From assembly GCA_949358305.1 (NCBI GenBank), contig OX442315.1:3534001-3598000 (forward strand): a stretch of 64,000 nt of DNA. The letters run 5' to 3'. The DNA comes from Strigamia acuminata. Lineage: Eukaryota; Arthropoda; Chilopoda; Geophilomorpha; Linotaeniidae. Both the position numbers and the translations under genes were made by a program. This document shows, piece by piece, positions 1 through 13,301 of this stretch; within the stretch, counting starts at the first letter, position 1; every line of letters starts with the position of its first letter. The notes below the pieces were generated by a model. That model searched no databases, was not told the DNA's origin, and worked only from the letters and a program-made list of their open reading frames with translations.

Positions 1-2460
1 CCAACCAAGCACACACAAACATGTCTACAATGAAGAAAAATGACCTCTTATGTAGTATGAATTAGTATTCATTTTATCACCTGAAACAAGGTTTGAAACA
101 ATGGGCTTTATTGTTGATTGATGCTAATTTGGAGATGGAGCAAACAAGGTTTCATACTTCTGGGTGAGTGTTTATTTACTGTAGGAAATCAGATTGCTTC
201 TCACTTGCTACATATGTGCTTTACCAACAATGCAACAGGATAAAATCAATTGTTGATTGTATTGATTATCCTAAAAAAGGATTTGATTCAAACTGGGGCC
301 ACCTGGCTGGTCTCATGGGACTGCTTGCTGATGATCACTGCAAGTGTCAATTGATTGGCATTACAGCACAAGCCAAACACTTTGTTTTTTATCAGCAGGA
401 AATGTTTTATCACGCTTGTGTTGTTCTGGAACAAATCAAAATGGCTTTTTACAATGTTGTATCAACATTGGCTGTCTCTTTCTTTGTTATATAGAAAACT
501 CAAGAAACAGAAGGATGAACAACAATGGTGATAAAAGAAATGGGGGAAGTGTCTCATGTGAAAGAATAAAAGATGATAGGGAGTGCTTAAATTGTCAAGA
601 CAGTTTTTGGACATTTAAATGGAGAGAAAGTTAAATAACCTGTCAGTTGCAAATGACTTGACATTGGTTCACATCTGAGGATAGGATTAAATTTTTTATT
701 TTTTGCTTTTTTGACAGTTCTCCCCATGCAAGGATTATTCTTCTTTAAATAAAAACTTGGTTTTTAGAATATGTTTAAATTAAATCCTGTTTCAAAATCA
801 ACCAAAATCCCAGATTGTGTTGTAATCCCCATTAGCTAATGAGCATTCAGTGCTGCTATTATGTGATTAGCCAATCATATAGGGCTGGCTTACGGCACGA
901 TCAAGCAATCTAAATCCATTGACTGGTTTTAAAGTCGTGGATGGAAAAGTTCTATTTTAGTTTTTGTAGTTATATTTAAATAAATACATTTGGATTTTGA
1001 CGGCTCACAATTAGAAACCACGCAATATTTGCTAACCATCGTTCGGAAATTTTGTTTGTACGCTGATTTCAGGCAGCAATAACATTGACAGGAAGCGAAA
1101 AAGAATTTAGTGTTGCCACTACCTGTAAGCATATGCTTTTTACCCACAATTCCTCAGTTGCAGTCTAGTGTATTTAGGTCTGTCATTTAGTTTGGTTCCC
1201 GATCGTGGTCGGCTCCTTGGGGACGATTCCAAAGAAGACCGTAGAACATCTTCGGTAAATGGGGCTGTGTTCAAGCAGACTGTTGGGGGTTCATGAGTCG
1301 GGTAGCGCTAAATCGGTCTATCTAGTTGGCGTCCGACTTCATGGACGGTAGCGGAGGCGTTCAAGCGCGCTCAAGCCCCACTTTATGCCTTCGAAGTGTA
1401 AGCAATAAGTAATACTAGTACTCTGTACTATACTCTTGTCAAAGCCAAGATAAGCCCCACTCCCATTGGCCTAGTCTAATTACTACTAACTGTTGAATGT
1501 GTACGATCACCAGGAAAAGTAGTTTTGTATTTTTTTAAAATTTTTTTGATTATTATAATGATTTAAATGATTTAAATTTATTTGTATTTTACAATCAAAT
1601 GTTTTTTTCATTTATAAAATTAAGTTTTGTATTGTTTTTTAATTCAATATACATGTGTGTTTAGTTTATTGGTTTCTTTGCCAGGATAGCAAACAATTTT
1701 TGAATTTTTTTTTTCGATTACAATGTCTGTACATCAAGTGCAATTCTGGTGGTTTGGTCTACTTTTTTGTGTTAATACACAAGTGAGATGGCTCGGCCAA
1801 TGAGAGTGGGGCTTATCTTGGCTTTGACAAGAGTATAGCAATAATAATAATTTAGGATGAGCGTCATTTAAAATCAAAATTTAATTTGGGTGCATTGAAA
1901 TAGAATTTTTTTAACGTCTACATCAGAAAATATATGACAGGGTGCTGGGAGAGATGGAGCCGGCTCTGTTTTCAATCGCTCAAGAAAAAAAAATCTTACA
2001 TCTTATTTTGTTATTGGTCCAATACTGAATTTCAGTTGTTATAGAATTGTTTTCTACAAAGTCTGAAGAAATATGAGCCTTAACTTCAAGAGACAATTTT
2101 TTTTGTTATGTTGAAGAAGGAATGACAGCTTTTGGAGGGTCAATAAGCAACCGGTATTGGCAATTTTGGATCTCCAAGTCTCCGGTGGCCTTGAGTGTAT
2201 GGTTGCACATTGCAAGTGAGAACCATTCTTATTTATTTTTGGCAATGTCCTCAACAGGATCAATTTATTCGAGCGAAACTAATTCGTAGAAGCGTCTTAA
2301 CGGTTGAATCATTCCAAAACAAACTGAATGGCACAAAAGTAGAATGAGTGCACAGATTTGCACAGATCATCTTAGTTCACTTGAAATCTGTCTTTTCATT
2401 TTTCTAATTTTATTCATCTTATCTTAACACCACTATTCTTCCATTTTTCACACAAATTAG
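1..2460. other. Unassigned left edge, no supported gene
   Basis: AT-rich DNA with no exon I can support. Open stretches at 168-634 have no recognisable motif and no good splice context. A GC-richer patch at about 1190-1380 does not resemble anything I know. The only clear structure is the inverted-repeat element at 1428-1838, listed separately. Upstream exons of the gene whose 3' part starts at 2461 could lie here or outside the window. Confidence 0.5.
1428..1838. mobile_element. MITE, family A, copy 1
   Basis: A 411-bp non-coding element with 44-bp terminal inverted repeats (1428-1471 and 1795-1838) that differ at one base and start CTATACTCTTGTCAAAGCC. The interior is AT-rich. TA dinucleotides sit at both ends, compatible with a TA target duplication as in Tc1/mariner-type MITEs, but the TIR end is itself TA-rich so this is not proof. 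Related copies lie at about 18230-18600 and 57838-58710, and subterminal blocks are shared with family B. Confidence 0.85.
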
Positions 2461-5400
2461 AAAAAATATTCCTGTCCTGATGGAGCCTCCGTAGACTGGT
2501 TGCATGCTCTTACCGCTCGATGGAGGCGACTGGTTGAAGCCAGACCATTTCTCCCCCTTGCGGTAAGATTTCTATTGCAAACAAGTGCCATGATTTACTT
2601 TATAATGCGATCGACTTTTTGTCTTTTGGGAATTTAAAATTTATGCCGATTCAAAGCCGATTTACTCCTTCAATTATTACGGATTGCATTTATTGACCCC
2701 CTATTTATAATTTTAGAAACACCTAAAATAATTACTTTTGCAGTTCGCACACATTGATTTTCCCCCCAAATCATTGAATCTACTCCCCAATTTCAGTTAG
2801 TTTTCTCGGTAACATTTTTAAGACGTTTTATTGCCGACAACTCCATTGCCGCTTTAAGATTTTTGGCTAAAATGCACACAATTTTGGTGGCTAACTATGA
2901 CTATGGTGTTGCTACTAATGGTCCTCATTTGTGATAAAAAAAATATACTCTGTCTCGATACAACGTTGTCCTATTTCTCAATTGGTTGAGCCGGATTACG
3001 CCTAACTGGACTGTGCTCTACTACGTGGAAAAGTAGTTCTGTTTATTTTCAATGAATTTTAGTGTAAAAAGTGATTGAAAGGATGGATTTTATTTAATTG
3101 GTATTAAAATATTTATTTAATTGGTATTAAAATATTTATTTTATTTGCTAAAATAAGCTTTTTTCTCTTTTAATCAATCAAACAATGTTAGCATAGGTTG
3201 TTGGTTTCTTTTGGCAGGTGGACGAAGGTTTAGTTTTTTATTGGTTGTTTTTCCTAGTTAGATAACAATTCTGGTGTTACGGGCTACTTTTTTGTGCCAC
3301 TCCACCAGTGAGACGGCTTGAATTAGGACAACGTTGTATCGGGACAGAGTATTTAAGCTGTACACTTTGCACCATAATCACCATAATCACCATAATTAAA
3401 TCGTCAAAATTGAACAGTGTACACATTTTTTAAGACAACCTGTATTGTCAGGCTGGTTTTATTTGGGCCACCCGGTACAATAAAATTAGCACAAAAAAAG
3501 TAAAAAGTTTGATAGAGGCTTCTAGAAATACAAGTGCTAAGGTTATGGAACGGCTCCGGTATTTTAAAACTCCAGCGGACAAATTGTGTGCCAAATATTT
3601 GTGGTCAATCGACAGAGTATGTGTGGTATTTGGTAAGACAATTTCATGAATGTGAGTGGAAGCCTCAAGCTAAAAATGCTCATGTGCTGTGTTTCTCTAC
3701 AAATGAAATTTTTCCTAGCAATACCATTCATGCTGTGGCAACTCCTAAAACTTTTTTTGCACAGCAGGTAAGAAATAGCAGTCTCTACTCCCTCCACCCC
3801 TACTTATAACTCTTTGTAATGCATACAGCATTGCCTCTAAAAATAAATTTTACATTTTTTGAAAATTCTTGAAATTTATCGTATACTCCAAACCGATACA
3901 ACGTGGTCCTAACTCCGATTGGTCGAGCCGTATCAGCGGTGTAGTGATACAAAAAAGTAGCCCACAACACCAGAATTGTTATCTAACTAGGCAAAACAAC
4001 CAATAAAAAACTAAACCTTTGTTTACCTGCCAAAAAAAACCAACAAACTATGCTAACATTGTTTGATTGATTAAAAGAGAAAAAAGCTTATTTTAGCAAA
4101 TGAAATAAATATTTTATTACCAAATAAATAAAATCCATCATTCTAATCACTTTTTACACTGAAATTCATTGAAAATAAACAGAACCACTTTACCGCGTAG
4201 TAGCACACAGTCCACAGTTAGTCGTAATCCGGCTCAACCAATAGGAGTTAGGACCATGTTGTATTGGTTTGGACTTTGGAGTATAGTTTAATCACATTTA
4301 AATCATCTATGTATCACTATTCCCAGATGACAGTAGTGAATGAGAGTCATTGTGTGGCAGTAGGCAATGGAGGTAGCTACAATATGGCAATTTGCATTCA
4401 CAGAACTAATGAATGAAGACATTGAGTAAAGCAAGATGTTTTCAAATGAATAACTGTTGCAAAGTTGAAGTTATTCCACAAAGTGTTTTGTGAAGGATTC
4501 TCATTACCATTTATGTTTTGGGCTGGAAATTGTAGTTGCATTTGCACTTAAGACCCATTTCTCCTCAACATAAATGTCTATTTCTCTTCAAAGTTTAAAG
4601 CAGCACAGTTCAACTAGGAAGTTCATAAATAAAAGATTAATCTTTGATATTGCAAAAGGAACTGGCCATTTAATTGCTCTTATGAAGTGACATGATTCTA
4701 CTAATGTCTGTAATGAAATGTTTTTTCCCATCTGTGCAGATAATCTCATTGGTTTGGGATATTTAGACAATAAACAACAACTAATGTCTGAAATAGGCAA
4801 TCCTGATGCTTTCCAGCAATTCCATTTGAAAGTTGGGGAAGAAGCCAAAATTCATTGATTTTATTCCTCAACCAGGTCATGAATATTCTATTTACTTAGC
4901 ACAACTAATAAAAAAGAGTCAAGCAGGATCATAAAACTTGCAAATTAGTGTGATTTAATAGCAGACAAAATTTGGAATTGCAACTCAATTAATTATGCAC
5001 CAAAATGGAAGAGAATTTGCATTTCTTCCTATTTTATTTGTTTTTAGACTTTGAAAAGCATAAATTGGGCAATCATGGCACTTGTTGTGAATCTTTTTCT
5101 CTCTCTTGATGTGTAAGCATGAGGCAGTTTGCTATACTACTGAATACATTTGTCGAGTGTCTTTGTTTGCACTGAACATTACTGTCACACTGCTGCTGTG
5201 GTAAAACTGATGATGTCATGACCACATTAGCACAACAATGGAGACAGAGAAGGAGTGTAAAGGAAAGTCATCTTTGGATTGCATGTTTCCACACTGCAAC
5301 ACAAATGCTAATGACTTGCTAGTGATAATAAAATTATAGAACAATGATAAATTCCAACCGAAATAACATCCATCTTTTTATTTTTTTTATGGTCTATAGA

Positions 5401-5840
5401 TTCTCAAAAATTAGCATACTTTCTGTTAGTCTGTTTAATCAATCAAGGCACTGTTTTACATCTACATGTAAAGCAGTATTTTGATAGTGGCCAACAATAA
5501 TATAATCTTAGGTTCCTCCACACAGAGCCGGGTTTCCGATATTAGGCACCATAGAAGCGGTGTTTTTAGGGTTTGCTAAAGAAAGACAAAAATTATTTTT
5601 TTAGAAAATAAGGGAAAAAACTATTATTAGCCAGGAAAATAATGCAACTAAACCTTCAAAATTAAATTTCAAAATAACAATGTCTGTCGTATAAAAACGT
5701 CTCCGGCTTACGGACACGAAAACCCGGCCCTGTCTTTATAGGAACTTAAGGCAGCAACGCATTCGTGTGAACTAGGCTTACGTCCGTATATACCAGGGCT
5801 AACCCTCCCAAGTAACATAATGAACGATTAAACATCGCAT

Positions 5841-5891
<51 letters not shown>

Positions 5892-8301
5892 TAGGTAGAT
5901 GTTTAATATCATATCTACATACATGCGAAGTTAAATCGATCATCCGTGCTACTGGGGCTTTGACTGAGAAATTAAAGATTGTCTGATAAGATTGAGTAAA
6001 ATTGAATTTTTATATCTGCTGTTCAGGGGAGTAAACCTCGTCCTTGGTTCCGCGACCACGCAGATGAAGAAGCCCAGAACAACCAATCATCTGGGGAATC
6101 ACTCAACATGACCAATGTTTCTGGTCGGTTGACTAAAGGCAGACCGAGTCATCGCTCATCATTTACGCCTGCAGGTAAACAATGGATTGACCAGATTTCA
6201 GTTGCCCGGTTAATCTTATTTATGGGAAATAGTGAATAAACTGCGCAAACTCTGAAGATAGAAAAGTCATTCACCAAGATTTATAACACTCCAGACAGAC
6301 TTGTTTACTTGGAAAAAATCAGGAAATAAAAAATGATAGCAGTAAAAGTAAATTGACAAGATTTATAAACACTTAATGCATTTTAAATAGGATTAGTAGG
6401 GCTCACTGCACTAATGGTTCAGTGAAAGACATAATAAATTTTTATCCCCCGTAATCAAAACCACCAGGAGTGAAATCCTTTAGTATTTTGATACTTACTG
6501 ACTCGGGGTTTTAATACATCAAGGTTTCACATGCTCTACAACTTTACAATTGAAAATTTTTCTCTACCTTTCACGCTTGATGAAATGGAATTCCAATGAC
6601 CTTGTTGGGAGGCTGAAGTTTGCATGTCTTGCAAGCAAATGATAAATTGGGTTAGAAATCATTCTTTTAAGTCTATTTTTAGTTATTTTATGGGTTGTGG
6701 TTTAATGTATTCAGATCATAAATTTTTGGTGCCATAGAAATCCTACAGCGTTCAGTAATTCTATATGTCAAGAATATTTCCAGTGGTGTAACTACAGTGG
6801 TGTTACTATAGAAAGTCTTTGGTCTCACTGGTTTGTACCAGGGGGGCCCACTTATTGTTCTACTCTAGGGCTTTTCAAGATGTAGTTATACAACTGATAA
6901 AGTCTTCATTTCACAACTCATTTTAAAATGTTGCTGGGTTGTCAAAAGTCTCGCTATCTTGCACAGGGCTGTCCAATGTTTTCAGGAATGGACATTCAGT
7001 GGACTAGAAAAATGTTTCTGTTAGATTGTGAGCCAAAACGAATTTTTGAGCATTCTGTAGCAATTAACTTATTGTAATTTTTAATTTTTTAATATTTTTG
7101 TGTTTGTATGCGAGCAAAAATTATCGGCACGAGGTGCAAAAAAGAGTAGCGCCTGGCGACAGGGGGCTCCTCAGCCAGGAATGACTAATGCTGTTTCTTG
7201 GTTTTTTGCGTGTTCTTGGGTTCTTTTCTTAACAAGGAGGGGCCAGAGCCCCCCTTGACCCGCCCCTTTTCCTGCGAACCTCACCTTAACTGATTTTTTT
7301 AATGTAATGGGAAATTTGGCACTTATTTAGTCGCAATATAGTTAGTATGCATTAGTCATTCCTGGTTTGTGTGTGTAAAAAGATTAATGAAAAAGAACGA
7401 ACCCTACCCCGCACATTAATATTATTGTGGCAGTGGCTTCGTTCATGTCCAACATGAAAGTGTTATTTTAATGACGCGCTGTGATTGGTTGAGATCTATT
7501 GATTCGTTTCTTCAACGCACGTTTTCTCAAAACGATGTTTTCGAGGTTTCATCTTTTTTTTCCAAACCTTACCTTATTCGTTTTTTCTTCAATCTATCTC
7601 AATGCATCTCTCAACAAAATCACAGCGCGTCATGAAAATAATACGTTCATGTCCGACATGAAGATAGTCACATCGTATTTTATATAATTATTATTAGTGA
7701 GCTCTAATACGCTTGTTATCATTATGTAGGCAAATCCGGAGGCAGCCGATCATCCTTGTCTGGAGATTCAGGGGTAGTGGGCAGCCCAGACATGTCAGCA
7801 GCAAAGAAAAAGTCCATATTAAAACGGTCCGATATGGGAGGTCCATATTCCAAAGAAGAAACGGAAAAACTCATTTCTAGCGATTCACCTAGACCCCATC
7901 CTAGAGTTCAAGAAATATCTCACAGCGGAGGACTTGCGGGAGGATTGGGCGGTGTTCCCGTCTCTACGGGAGTAGTGAGTGATTTACCTCTGCTACCTCT
8001 ACCCATGATGGAAATTGCCCCTGGTTCGCCCATGCCTGGAAATCGCGGGCAACCGCGGAAGGCCATTGGACCTAAAACAGGTACAAGACCTCAAGCGCTG
8101 CCTATAAAGTTTGTCGGCATAGGGGGCGAAGATTTGGAAAAACACGCAACAGATGAAAACCAATCAGAAAACAAAACTAAGGACCAAAATATGGGTTTCG
8201 AGAGGAAGAGGAGGGAAATGGACAGGTTGTATTTTGAACCGGTCGATAAAGATAGTGTTCCGGAAAGAAGCCCAAGAACAAAAGAAGCAGCATTTCTATA
8301 G
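2461..8301 (+). CDS. 3' part of an unrecognised multi-exon gene
   Basis: Three exons join in frame with consensus splice sites: 2461-2562 (34 codons, phase 0 both ends, donor GTAAGA), 6027-6174 (phase 0 to 1, donor GTAAAC), and terminal exon 7730-8301 ending in TAG. Together they give about 273 residues. The first exon encodes a Trp/Arg-rich segment with WLHALTARWRRLVEARPF. The rest is low-complexity and probably disordered: Ser/Gly/Pro-rich, with a basic KKKSILKRS motif and an acidic-basic C-terminus. No enzymatic domain or membrane segment is visible. The start lies upstream, and small internal exons could have been missed in the 3.4-kb and 1.5-kb introns. I do not recognise the family. Frame continuity across two junctions is the main evidence that it is real. 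Confidence 0.7.
2945..3352 (+). mobile_element. MITE, family B, copy 1
   Basis: A 408-bp element with 28-bp terminal inverted repeats (ATACTCTGTCTCGATACAAC at the left end, one mismatch to the right end) and TA at both borders. It lies in the intron between the first two supported exons. Its interior shares the blocks around GGAAAAGTAGTT and GGCTACTTTTTTGTGC with family A, so the two families probably share an ancestor. Confidence 0.85.
3883..4285 (-). mobile_element. MITE, family B, copy 2 (inverted)
   Basis: About 400 bp, the reverse complement of copy 1 at 2945-3352 over nearly its whole length with moderate divergence. Its own inverted ends start TATACTCCAAACCGATACAA. Head-to-tail inversion of two copies 530 bp apart in one intron gives this region the capacity to fold into a roughly 400-bp imperfect hairpin if transcribed. 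Confidence 0.8.
4286..6026. other. Intron remainder without recognised elements
   Basis: Continuation of the second long intron of the left-hand gene. Apart from the tetranucleotide microsatellite at 5840-5892 I see no exon, RNA gene or element. Short open frames here are in AT-rich sequence without motifs. Confidence 0.45.
5840..5892. repeat. (ATAG)n microsatellite
   Basis: About 13 near-perfect ATAG units. It creates a Tyr-Leu-Ser-Ile repeat in a - strand frame, which is a reading artefact and not a protein. Confidence 0.95.
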
Positions 8302-8596
8302 GATTAGACAACAAATACATTCCAATTCAGGGAATGACATTGTTTCACTTGTTAATTATCCTTGAAACAAAGTGACGAACCAAAATAACACCACTAGTTG
8401 ACCACTGGCTGGCTGCACGGCCCAGATCCTGTTTACAACTGCCCCTCCACAAACACTGGTCTGTCCTGAAATGGACGTCAGCGTAAGAAATTATTATTCG
8501 TGAAAGTTACAATGATTTTAAGCTTGTTTGAATTGAGCCGGAATTTACCGAAATGCCTTTCCAGTAGATTCAGAACCGATTATATTATTATTATTA

Positions 8597-8640
<44 letters not shown>

Positions 8641-11243
8641 GTTGTAGGCTTATCGCTGTTGAGGGGCACCCCTCAATTTTATATTGAGTATTAAACATTA
8701 TTATTATTATTTATTATTCTAAAAATATTGTTTAATTGAAGAAATTAATTTTTACGATCTCCATAGTTACTTTTACCATTATTTATTATTATTATTATTT
8801 TTTTTATTATTATTATTTAATTTTATAATTACAGTTGCTGAGTTTGTTGGTGGATTTTCTTCACTAGCTGAAAATAAAAAGTAAAAAATGAATCAATAGT
8901 GCGAATTTCTGAGAAGGAAATACATGGTTATAATGCCTGGCTGGGTTTGGATGGAATTGACACACAATGTCATTGAAGAATGGCACTAGCCAAAGTAAAT
9001 GTTGGGAATATTGGTTTGCACTGTGGTGACTTGTGAGAGGTGGAAACACTGACCTAGATAAGACGGGACTAAATTGTGCATGTAATGAAAACAGGAAATG
9101 GGAGTGCTGCGGCCCGAGGCCGATAGCAAAGCCAGACAAAAGTGGTCGAGAAAAGATGATAAAGAGTGGTTTTATTTCGGTTCTAATTGCTGTCACTTTG
9201 CGTGTTTAAATGCAGTTTTTTTCAATGTTGATCCGATGCCAAGTGTCAGTCAGATCATTGCGTGATTTTACCACAATCAGCCCACCTTCAACAGAGGATG
9301 AGAAATGTGATCTCAGGAGAACTTTAGCAATGAAAATAATATAATGATAATATAATCTAATAAAAAACTTTTTGCAACAATCAAAGCAAGGGAGTGATTG
9401 AGAAAACACATAAAATGACTTGTAAATAAACTTTTTTTCATCTATTTCTTATTTTTTACAATTAAAAACAACAAAAAAAGAACAAAAAAAGAAAAACCAA
9501 CAAAAAAATATAAAATTAATTATTATACTGATAATTATTTGTTGCCACAGTTTCCAAACTCTTGCATTGTTTACAAGTTGGGGGTTTATGATTGTACAGC
9601 TCATTTTGACAATTTGTGATTTTTTTTTCTTCCCAATTTTTTGGTTTTTTTTTTCTTTGATTCATTTTTTCTCTCAGAAAATTTCTCTTAACTCTCTTGC
9701 TCTCTATCTCTTTCTCTATCTCTCTTTCATAATTGTGAGTCGGATGAAATTTGACTCGCACAAAAACAAAACACTGAAAAGTTCGACCACCAAAGCCACT
9801 TTCCTTTTCCCAACAAAATGTCATAATCATCAGTGGAATTTGTGTAATCCCTTTTGTGTCCTGTAGTGTCTAGTTTGTAGGTGATTATGGCAGTTTTGGC
9901 TGGAAATGATAATCAAGATATTTCACAAAGCACAACAAATTCAAATCTGTATTTTTATGCATTTCTTTGCATTTTAAATGTGCAATCAATTTGTTTGTTT
10001 TGTAAAACAAAAAAGCACAAACAAAAAAAAGCTCCTTGACTTTGCAAATTTTGCCACTTTGAATGATTTAGCGAGTGAAATTTAAAAAAGTCGAAATCCG
10101 GTTCTAGTTAGTGGGCGAAGAATCCAACGCTTGGCGAATTCTGCTTTTCGGTATATAATGAAAGAAAGACAAGAATCTGTCCACAGGACGTTTTTTGATT
10201 GATTTTTACCGGTGATTAGGACAAATTCTATACATTGTTTGTCTTATTTTGCACTAATTTTCTAACAATTGGATTTTGCATTTTGCATTCTGTATATTTT
10301 GCCTGTGATTTGATTTTTATTGCAGGACAACAAAACATCAAAATGGTATGTAGGAATAGTTGTGGTCAGTGGCCATCTAAACAATAGTTTATATAAAATT
10401 CACATTTAAAACCAAATGCTGTAATTTATTAGATCAAAGTATACTAAATATACTCATTGTTATTGTATATTTATATTACGAGCCAAATGCCAAAATATCT
10501 TGTGAAACTAGAACCAAAAAATGTGCGGAATATTGAACAAAAACAAACTTGTTGCCATTTGTATAAAAAGTAATGAAAACAACAAAAAATGTCAGTTCTC
10601 ACTTTTGTATATTTGTTGCCCACTTTGCTCGTCTGTTTCACTTGATCTCTGTTTTTCTTATTTACTTATTATTCCTTATTATTATTGTTCGGAATCGGGA
10701 GTTAATCTTTCTCCCCCTGGTTTGCTCAATGCTTTTTTCAATTACATATCACTTCTTCTTTCAATCCCACAAATACCATAACTAAGCCAGCGCGCTCTGG
10801 CGAGGTAAACGAAAAAATAATTGTTTTTGATTTTTGTATTTTATTTTTTTGTCTATTTTCACTCTGCAAAAAAATGTTGATTTTATTTTATTATTCATTG
10901 TTAAATATTAAATGTACATTGATGTAATTAAAAAAATGATGATGCAAGGAGTTTGAATAAATTTCAACATTTTATTGAAATATACATACTTCTATTACGT
11001 CATCCGATGGTCGCAAAGATGGCGGTTCTGGCTACAAAAGCATTGCTGCATTTTACGTGTTTAAAATCTCCAAAAAACCTTGTTTTTATTATTTATTTTG
11101 ACAATTCAATTCATTTCGCATCGAGATGCCTTATTAGTCTGTGAAAATCCACTCGCACAAAGGTATAACCGCGAAAAACTTAAAAAATTCATATTGTAAC
11201 ACAACGCCATTTTTTTGTTTTTTTGTGCTATTTTTTTGTGGTT
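8302..11243. other. AT-rich intergenic stretch
   Basis: Follows the stop of the left-hand gene. It contains (ATT)n microsatellites at about 8580-8642 and 8695-8815, poly-pyrimidine runs at 9610-9730, and no ORF with recognisable content. The segment at 8643-8700 (TGTAGGCTTATCGCTGTTGA) resembles 13124-13190 and both end in ATT-rich tails, which suggests the 3' ends of an unidentified retroposon family. Confidence 0.5.
8580..8642. repeat. (ATT)n microsatellite
   Basis: About 20 ATT/TTA units with one interruption. It sits just before a short segment repeated at 13124-13190 that also precedes TTATTATTATTA, so it may be a retroposon tail. Confidence 0.9.
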
Positions 11244-12912
11244 TCCCCACCAGGTCTCCCCACCAGGTCTCCCCACCAGGTCTCCCCACCAGGTCTCCCC
11301 ACCAGGTCTCCCCACCAGGTCTCCCCACCAGGTCTCCCCACCAGGTCTCCCCACCAGGTCTCCCCACCAGGTCTCCCCACCAGGTCTCCCCACCAGGTCT
11401 CCCCACCAGGTCTCCCCACCAGGTCTCCCCACCAGGTCTCCCCACCAGGTCTCCCCACCAGGTCTCCCCACCAGGTCTCCCCACCAGGTCTCCCCACCAG
11501 GTCTCCCCACCAGGTCTCCCCACCAGGTCTCCCCACCAGGTCTCCCCACCAGGTCTCCCCACCAGGTCTCCCCACCAGGTCTCCCCACCAGGTCTCCCCA
11601 CCAGGTCTCCCCACCAGGTCTCCCCACCAGGTCTCCCCACCAGGTCTCCCCACCAGGTCTCCCCACCAGGTCTCCCCACCAGGTCTCCCCACCAGGTCTC
11701 CCCACCAGGTCTCCCCACCAGGTCTCCCCACCAGGTCTCCCCACCAGGTCTCCCCACCAGGTCTCCCCACCAGGTCTTCCCACCAGGTCTCCCCACCAGG
11801 TCTCCCCACCAGGTCTCCCCACCAGGTCTCCCCACCAGGTCTCCCCACCAGGTCTCCCCACCAGGTCTCCCCACCAGGTCTCCCCACCAGGTCTCCCCAC
11901 CAGGTCTCCCCACCAGGTCTCCCCACCAGGTCTCCCCACCAGGTCTCCCCACCAGGTCTCCCCACCAGGTCTCCCCACCAGGTCTCCCCACCAGGTCTCC
12001 CCACCAGGTCTCCCCACCAGGTCTCCCCACCAGGTCTCCCCACCAGGTCTCCCCACCAGGTCTCCCCACCAGGTCTCCCCACCAGGTCTCCCCACCAGGT
12101 CTCCCCACCAGGTCTCCCCACCAGGTCTCCCCACCAGGTCTCCCCACCAGGTCTCCCCACCAGGTCTCCCCACCAGGTCTCCCCACCAGGTCTCCCCACC
12201 AGGTCTCCCCACCAGGTCTCCCCACCAGGTCTCCCCACCAGGTCTCCCCACCAGGTCTCCCCACCAGGTCTCCCCACCAGGTCTCCCCACCAGGTCTCCC
12301 CACCAGGTCTTCCCACCAGGTCTTCCCACCAGGTCTCCCCACCAGGTCTCCCCACCAGGTCTCCCCACCAGGTCTCCCCACCAGGTCTCCCCACCAGGTC
12401 TCCCCACCAGGTCTCCCCACCAGGTCTCCCCACCAGGTCTCCCCACCAGGTCTCCCCACCAGGTCTCCTCACCAGGTCTCCCCACCAGGTCTCCCCACCA
12501 GGTCTCCCCACCAGGTCTCCCCACCAGGTCTCCCCACCAGGTCTCCCCACCAGGTCTCCCCACCAGGTCTCCCCACCAGGTCTCCCCACCAGGTCTCCCC
12601 ACCAGGTCTCCCCACCAGGTCTCCCCACCAGGTCTCCCCACCAGGTCTCCCCACCAGGTCTCCCCACCAGGTCTCCCCACCAGGTCTCCCCACCAGGTCT
12701 CCCCACCAGGTCTCCCCACCAGGTCTCCCCACCAGGTCTCCCCACCCGGTCTCCCCACCCGGTCTCCCCACCCGGTCTCCCCACCAGGTCTCCCCACCAG
12801 GTCTCCCCACCAGGTCTCCCCACCAGGTCTCCCCACCAGGTCTCCCCACCAGGTCTCCCCACCAGGCTCCCCTACCAGGCTCCCCCACCAGGCTCCCCCA
12901 CCAGGCTCCCCA
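11244..12912. repeat. 13-bp minisatellite array, about 128 copies
   Basis: The unit is CCCCACCAGGTCT, repeated head to tail for 1.67 kb with very few changes. Variants are scattered C-to-T changes (near 11776, 12310, 12323 and 12469), three consecutive units with A changed to C (about 12746-12775), and a decayed right edge with GGCTCCCC units (12865-12912). Since 13 leaves remainder 1 when divided by 3, every frame cycles through the same 13 codons and none is a stop, so all six frames stay open. I regard these frames as by-products of the array, not genes. Confidence 0.98.
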
Positions 12913-13301
12913 ATGTTTAAGTTTTGCAGAAATTGAATTTTTTCAATTTATAATTGAATTTTTCTTCAAAAAATCCCATTTTTCTTCAAAAAAATCCCAT
13001 TTTACTTCAAAAAAATTCCATTTTTCTTCAAAAATTTTAATTTTTCTAAATTTAAATGTTTAGAAATTTCCATAAATTTAGAGAAATTTATAAAAAAAAA
13101 ATTATACATTTCTATAAATTTTTGTAGGCTTATGCTATTGAGAGGAACGGGACTACATTTGTAAACTCAATAAACTCAATTTATTATTATTAACATTAAA
13201 TTGCAGCAAACACTGGCGCTAAAATAATCGCAACAATTATTCACACTTCTTCAGTCGAAGACTCATTAGTGACCATAATTGTAATGTTTGACTTAGATTA
13301 C

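Noticed and set aside
168-634. Two overlapping open frames at the left edge
   Set aside because: No motif, atypical composition and no convincing splice sites.
10343-10804. Possible start-codon exon (ATG followed by GTATGT at 10343) spliced to an 18-bp microexon (10787-10804, followed by GTAAAC)
   Set aside because: The splice sites look plausible but no downstream coding exon continues it before the 13-bp array, and 18 bp is too little to judge.
11244-12912. CRISPR-like array
   Set aside because: The units are contiguous with no spacers, in a eukaryotic context. It is a minisatellite.
11106-13063. Large ORFs on both strands across the 13-bp array (up to 640 codons)
   Set aside because: All six frames are open because of the repeat arithmetic; there are no flanking splice or coding signals, so these are not genes.
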